This document shows, in pieces, positions 59,715 through 64,000 of a stretch of 64,000 bases of DNA. The translations under genes and the position numbers were made by a program. Under the pieces are notes generated by a model. It was not told the origin of the DNA and did no database searches. It saw only the letters and a list, made by a program, of their open reading frames with translations. Source of the stretch: an uncultured Luminiphilus sp. (lineage in GTDB: Bacteria > Pseudomonadota > Gammaproteobacteria > Pseudomonadales > Halieaceae); assembly GCA_943789425.1 (NCBI GenBank), contig CALSUB010000009.1, positions 62,001 to 126,000 on the forward strand. Direction: 5' to 3'. Numbering within the stretch: position 1 is the stretch's first letter; every line of letters starts with the position of its first letter.

Positions 59715-60239
59715 ATGATTAAACCAACGCTTTACGCCAAGTGGGTTAGCCTCGTTTTTGCAGCCTTCGTTCTGGCAGCGTGCTCCAGTAACGATACCAA
59801 AGAAGCCGAAGCCGCTGCTACTGCTGCTGAAGAGCAGGCCGCGCAGGAGGCCGCAGCGCAGGAAGCTGAGCAGCAGGCGCAGGTGAAGGCGCAGCAGGGT
59901 CGAGAAGCTGCCGCCGCTAATGTGGGAACGGTGTTTTATTTTGAGTTTGACAGCTCCTCGCTGACAGAGGATGCGCGCGCGCAAGTTGACGCTCACATTC
60001 AAGCGCTGTTGGGTAATAATGACAGCGTTCGTCTTGAGGGCCATACCGACGAGAGAGGGACTAGAGAATACAATTTAGCCCTCGGTGAGCGACGTGCGAA
60101 CGCGGTTCGCGACTACATGGTGGCTAATGGCCTACCGAGTTATCGAGTCGAGACGATCAGTTACGGCGAAGAAAACCCCGTGGCTTATGGCTCTGGTGAG
60201 ACCAATTGGCAGCAGAACCGACGCGTTGAACTCAAATAG
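59715..60239 (+). CDS. pal: peptidoglycan-associated lipoprotein Pal
   Basis: Lipobox VLAAC, Ala/Glu/Gln-rich linker, VFYFEFDSSSL, LEGHTDERGTREYNLALGERRANAVRDYM. Confidence 0.97.
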   Translation: MIKPTLYAKWVSLVFAAFVLAACSSNDTKEAEAAATAAEEQAAQEAAAQEAEQQAQVKAQQGREAAAANVGTVFYFEFDSSSLTEDARAQVDAHIQALLGNNDSVRLEGHTDERGTREYNLALGERRANAVRDYMVANGLPSYRVETISYGEENPVAYGSGETNWQQNRRVELK

Positions 60240-60253
60240 TTGAGGGTGACGCA

Positions 60254-61237
60254 GTGACAGGGGTATCCCGTAAGCCGGCGTTATTCGCCGGCTTTTTGTT
60301 GGTAACGGTTGCGCTGATAACGTCGGCGCAGAACTACGTTGATGTGGAAGCCGAGCGACGTGCAGAACAAGCCGAGCGACGCGCAGAGGAGGCAGAGCGA
60401 CGCGCAGAAGAAGCCGAGCGACTCGCAGAAGAAGCCAAGCAGAGCAGTGCTGTGGTTACGCCTGTTACGCCGGTGGAAACAGCGCCCGCGGCCTCGACTT
60501 ACTCCGGTATTCGACCTTACTCTGGGACGACAACTGTGGCGCAGGTGCCTGCAGACGTGACTGTGCCCCCCATCATTGGCGATGATTCGGGCAGTATGGT
60601 GCTGCGTGTGCAGCAGCTTGAGACTGACGTCAGGCGGTTGAATGGGCAATTGGAAGAGGCCTTAGAGGCCCTGCGGCAACTAGAGGCGCAAACGCTGGAA
60701 CGCTACGTCGACATCGATCGCCGTCTTGCTGCGGGAGATGGCGTCGGGGGCAGCAGTACCGGCGAGGGGGGATCACCCGGCGGTGCTCTCTCGGAGGCCA
60801 ATGATTCGCAAAAAACCGTTCAGTCCCCTAACACGTCGCCCGCTGTCGACGCGGAAGCCGGTGAAGAGGCTGCTTATCGCGCTGCTTACGAACTGGTTCG
60901 GCTGAAAGAGTTTGATGATGCGGTGACGGCATTTGAGGGCTTCTTAGCCGAGTTTCCTTTTGGACGTTATGCACCCAACGCACATTACTGGATGGGTGAA
61001 CTCTATTTGGTCATAGCGCCGCCAGATCCGGAGCTGGCTCGTCAGAACTTTAAATTGTTATTGGATCAATACCCTGCAGATGCCAAAGTGCCTGATGCGC
61101 TGTACAAATTAGGACGGGTGCAGTTCATCAAAGGCAACCGGCAACGCTCGCGTGAATATTTAGACGAGGTGATTCGAGAGTACCCCTCACATGCCGCGGC
61201 GCAGCTGGCTCGACAGTTTTTATTGGAGAACTTTTGA
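60254..61237 (+). CDS. cpoB: cell division coordinator CpoB (YbgF)
   Basis: Signal peptide, heptad coiled coil AERRAEE x4, C-terminal TPR YRAAYELVRLKEFDDAVTAFEGFLAEFPFGRYAPNAHYWMGELY. Confidence 0.93.
   Translation: MTGVSRKPALFAGFLLVTVALITSAQNYVDVEAERRAEQAERRAEEAERRAEEAERLAEEAKQSSAVVTPVTPVETAPAASTYSGIRPYSGTTTVAQVPADVTVPPIIGDDSGSMVLRVQQLETDVRRLNGQLEEALEALRQLEAQTLERYVDIDRRLAAGDGVGGSSTGEGGSPGGALSEANDSQKTVQSPNTSPAVDAEAGEEAAYRAAYELVRLKEFDDAVTAFEGFLAEFPFGRYAPNAHYWMGELYLVIAPPDPELARQNFKLLLDQYPADAKVPDALYKLGRVQFIKGNRQRSREYLDEVIREYPSHAAAQLARQFLLENF
60272..60297 (+). terminator. intrinsic-terminator-like hairpin inside the 5' end of cpoB
   Basis: AAGCCGGCG-TTATT-CGCCGGCTTTTT; 7-bp perfect GC stem plus U-tract. 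Confidence 0.65.
60350..60433 (+). repeat. 21-bp tandem repeat x4 encoding AERRAEE heptads
   Basis: Repeated gccgagcgacgtgcagaacaa-type units. Confidence 0.85.
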
Positions 61238-61259
61238 GGGGTCGCCACCCGAAACCGCT

Positions 61260-61901
61260 ATGCAACTGCGTATCACAGAGATTTTTCACTCCCTACAAGG
61301 TGAAGCGCGATCGGTAGGACTGCCGACGGTTTTTGTTCGCTTAACCGGGTGTCCGCTGCGCTGCCAATATTGTGACACCGCCTATGCTTTTTCAGGTGGT
61401 GAACTGATGACGGTGAATGCCATCCTCAGCAAAATTGAGACGTTCGCGTGTCGTCGTATTTGTGTCACTGGTGGCGAGCCCCTTGCGCAGCCCGGGTGCC
61501 TCTCGTTGTTGGATCAACTTTGCCATCTTGGATTTGATGTCTCGCTGGAAACTAGCGGTGCCCTGAGTATCGCCGAGGTGAACCAAGCGGTGAGTCGAGT
61601 CGTCGACATTAAGACGCCTGATTCAGGGGAAGTGCATCGTAACGATTGGTCCAACGTGGATCATTTGACGCCCAATGATCAAATCAAGTTCGTGCTGTGC
61701 AGCCGCCAAGACTACGACTGGGCGAGAATGCGGATTGATGAAAAGCGGCTGACTGAACGGGTTTCTGATGTGTTGTTTTCCCCCAGCTTTGAGCAGCTCG
61801 ACGCCGCGGTACTTGCAGACTGGATGCTAATGGACAGAGTGCCTGCTCGACTGCAAATACAGCTTCACAAACTGCTGTGGCAGGATGCTCCGGGACACTG
61901 A
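61260..61901 (+). CDS. queE: 7-carboxy-7-deazaguanine synthase QueE
   Basis: [37 protein letters not shown] radical SAM CxxxCxxC-type motif; start MQLRITEIF. Confidence 0.95.
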   Translation: MQLRITEIFHSLQGEARSVGLPTVFVRLTGCPLRCQYCDTAYAFSGGELMTVNAILSKIETFACRRICVTGGEPLAQPGCLSLLDQLCHLGFDVSLETSGALSIAEVNQAVSRVVDIKTPDSGEVHRNDWSNVDHLTPNDQIKFVLCSRQDYDWARMRIDEKRLTERVSDVLFSPSFEQLDAAVLADWMLMDRVPARLQIQLHKLLWQDAPGH

Positions 61902-61938
61902 ATGGGTTGCAAACAATGAGACGCAGAGGGTTAGAGCC

Positions 61939-62622
61939 GTGAGTAAGGCGATCGTACTGACATCTGGCGGGCTAGACTCTGCCACTGTCTTGGCCGTGGC
62001 GCATGCTGCAGGTAAGGACTGCTTTAGCTTAAGTATCGATTACGGTCAGCGCCATCGGTCTGAGTTGGCCGCGGCTGAGCGCGTCGCAGCGCAATATACT
62101 GATGTCGAGCACCGCGTCGTGACATTGGACCTCTCGTTTTTAAGTGGTTCCGCGCTCACCGATGCGTCGGTGGCGGTGCCAACAACCCCCTCAGCGGGCA
62201 TCCCGGTGACGTATGTGCCTGCAAGAAATACGATTTTTCTCTCGCTGGCATTAGGCTGGGCCGAAGTACTTGGCGCTGATGAACTTTATATCGGCGCAAA
62301 CGCAGTGGATTATTCTGGTTATCCCGATTGCCGACCTGAATTTATTGAGGCGTTTAGTGCGATGTCGTCGCTGGCCACCAAGGCGGGTGTAGAGGGTCAT
62401 CCGATTCGAGTGGAAGCGCCGATCATCGATATGAGCAAAGCAGACATTATTCAGTTAGGTATGCGACTCGGTGTCGATTACGCGCTAACCGTATCTTGTT
62501 ACCAAGCGGATTCGCTCGGTCGCGCCTGCGGTGTCTGTGATAGCTGTCGACTAAGACGAGACGGTTTTGCCGCTGCAGGGGTGCCAGACCCCACGCACTA
62601 CAGTGATTCATCCACCGCTTAA
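61939..62622 (+). CDS. queC: 7-cyano-7-deazaguanine synthase QueC
   Basis: [55 protein letters not shown] start. Confidence 0.96.
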   Translation: MSKAIVLTSGGLDSATVLAVAHAAGKDCFSLSIDYGQRHRSELAAAERVAAQYTDVEHRVVTLDLSFLSGSALTDASVAVPTTPSAGIPVTYVPARNTIFLSLALGWAEVLGADELYIGANAVDYSGYPDCRPEFIEAFSAMSSLATKAGVEGHPIRVEAPIIDMSKADIIQLGMRLGVDYALTVSCYQADSLGRACGVCDSCRLRRDGFAAAGVPDPTHYSDSSTA

Positions 62623-62819
62623 AGGCTGTGGTCTCTGTCCTGATCTTGAGGCAGAGCGCGATACGAGTCGGGTCATCAGCGCGTCTTTTCGTTGCCCTGT
62701 CGGCTTGTTTTGTTGAATGGGATGGGCAAGTCATGACCCAATCAATGGGTGTTGGCGGCGAACAGAGGGTGGTAAGTGGGTTACGTGCTCAATTACCGGG
62801 GTTTTGATTGGTAAAGGAC

Positions 62820-62847
62820 TTGAATTTTTATCCGGGGGCGTTAGCAT
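62820..62847 (+). promoter_or_regulatory. putative sigma70 promoter for tRNA-Lys
   Basis: TTGAAT-16 bp-TAGCAT followed by GC-rich discriminator, just upstream of the tRNA. Confidence 0.5.
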
Positions 62848-62865
62848 ACGCGCCTTGCCTGTTTT

Positions 62866-62941
62866 GGGCCGTTAGCTCAGTTGGTAGAGCAGTTGGCTTT
62901 TAACCAATTGGTCGCTGGTTCGAATCCAGCACGGCCCACCA
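62866..62941 (+). tRNA. tRNA-Lys (TTT)
   Basis: GGGCCGT acceptor paired with ACGGCCC, anticodon loop CTTTTAA, GGTTCGAATCC T-arm, encoded CCA. Confidence 0.97.
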
Positions 62942-62950
62942 TTACAGAGA

Positions 62951-62976
62951 AACCACCCGTCGGGTGGTTTTTTTTT
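62951..62976 (+). terminator. intrinsic terminator after tRNA-Lys
   Basis: AACCACCCGTCGGGTGGTTTTTTTTT. Confidence 0.9.
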
Positions 62977-62991
62977 GTCAGGTTGCCGCCA

Positions 62992-63756
62992 TTAGGTGGC
63001 GTAGTCTGACGCCTCTTGATCGAGAATGGCTCTGAGCTCGGCAAAGTACCGTTCTGCCTGTTCCGGGTAATCCTCTATCGCTTGGGCCGTTGCGGTTGCC
63101 ACGTCGTCACTCATGACGCGCAACGGTTGCCCCGTCCACAGCGCTTTGATGTAGGTTTCAGCTGCCCGTTCAAAATAAAAGAGTCGATTAAAGGCCTCCG
63201 CAACGGTCTCTCCGATCACTAAAATACCGTGTTGAGACATGATGAGCACCCATTTGGAGGGGTCTGCCAAGTGTTGGCAGCAGCGCTCAGCCTCACGATC
63301 AAGCGCCAGCCCGCCATATTCAGGGTCGATCGCATAGCGATTAAAAAACATCGCGCAATTTTGATCAATCGGTGGCAGGCGGGGGTCTTTCAGCGTTGAC
63401 AATACAGTGGAATAGGTGGGATGCACGTGCAACGCAACGCGGGCCTGCGGACAGTGACGATGAATGGCGCTGTGTAAACCCCAAGCCGTGGGGTCAGGCG
63501 CGTCGGGTCTGCTCAAGGTGTCTGGGTCACTAGCGTCTAGCAGCAACAAGTCGGATGCCTTGATGCGTGAAAAATGTGCCTGATTTGGGTTGATTAAAAA
63601 CGTCGTCTTGCTGTCGCCCACGGCGACACTAAAGTGGTTGGCGACCGCTTCATGAAGATTGAGCCGGGCTGCCCAGCGAAATGCCAAAGCCAGGTCGACG
63701 CGTTGCTGCCAGTGATCTGCTTGTTCGGGAGCATGGCCCGACTGATGCGCAGTCAT
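62992..63756 (-). CDS. class II aldolase/adducin family protein
   Basis: RLNLHEAVANHFSVAVGD, RVALHVHPTYSTVLSTL, MSQHGILVIGETVAEAFNRLFYFERAAE. Confidence 0.92.
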   Translation of the reverse strand: MTAHQSGHAPEQADHWQQRVDLALAFRWAARLNLHEAVANHFSVAVGDSKTTFLINPNQAHFSRIKASDLLLLDASDPDTLSRPDAPDPTAWGLHSAIHRHCPQARVALHVHPTYSTVLSTLKDPRLPPIDQNCAMFFNRYAIDPEYGGLALDREAERCCQHLADPSKWVLIMSQHGILVIGETVAEAFNRLFYFERAAETYIKALWTGQPLRVMSDDVATATAQAIEDYPEQAERYFAELRAILDQEASDYAT

Positions 63757-63948
63757 TGTTTGTTAGGACCGATCGGTGGGGTGTGCTTCGCCATAAGTTC
63801 ATGTCCTGATGGGTGTGCATGGAGCAGCGGTGCAGAGTGAGTCGGGAGCCTAAGAGGCGCTAACGATGTAGCGCTTCCTTTGGCATCTTTGTTGTGCTTT
63901 GGACAGGGTACAATACTATCTGAGCAAACGACTAGACGGAGCGCGAGG

Positions 63949-64000
63949 ATGAAAATCGCCCGATATCAGGCCCATGATCACGCGGACGATATTGTCAGCG
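63949..64000 (+). CDS. start of a protein-coding gene truncated by window end
   Basis: GCGAGG Shine-Dalgarno-like sequence then ATG AAA ATC GCC CGA TAT CAG (MKIARYQ...). Confidence 0.35.
   Translation, partial: MKIARYQAHDHADDIVS

Noticed and set aside
1-64000. Prophage, transposon or antiphage-defence system
   Set aside because: No integrase, transposase, phage structural, toxin-antitoxin or defence-type proteins recognised

Overview
The window looks like a chromosome segment from a marine-type gammaproteobacterium. The taxonomic guess comes from gene content and order only. Housekeeping blocks flank one accessory block. Left core (1-7.6 kb): RND efflux 3' end, pckA, hslO, rpsT, acyltransferase, dinG, yqcC. 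Accessory block (about 7.7-27.7 kb): SDRs, three acyl-CoA dehydrogenases, two Rieske oxygenases, a thiolase-like protein with a DUF35 partner, one TetR regulator, two NTF2-like proteins, an ABM-domain protein, three MDR reductases, a Rieske ferredoxin, a P450cam-like P450, a GFA protein and an alpha/beta hydrolase. Right core (27.8-64 kb): nrdB/nrdA, argF/argD, grxD, proA-nadD-rsfS-rlmH-mrdA-mrdB-mltB-rlpA-dacA-ybeD-lipB, prfC, gpx, GS-like gene, proS, HU, fmdB-aspS-yebC-ruvCAB-ybgC-tolQRAB-pal-cpoB-queE-queC, tRNA-Lys, class II aldolase. The best candidate for an undescribed system is the accessory block. It reads as a CoA-thioester and oxygenase pathway for a cyclic or branched substrate (steroid- or terpenoid-like, by inference). 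Four of its divergent intergenic regions share a 17-bp dyad resembling AGCAAnCnnGnTTGnTT, flanked by A-rich and T-rich tracts, one of them beside the only tetR. nrdA, nrdB, aspS and tolA contain frame disruptions that are most likely sequence errors. An intrinsic-terminator-like hairpin lies inside the cpoB signal-peptide coding sequence. No CRISPR array, prophage or transposase was seen.
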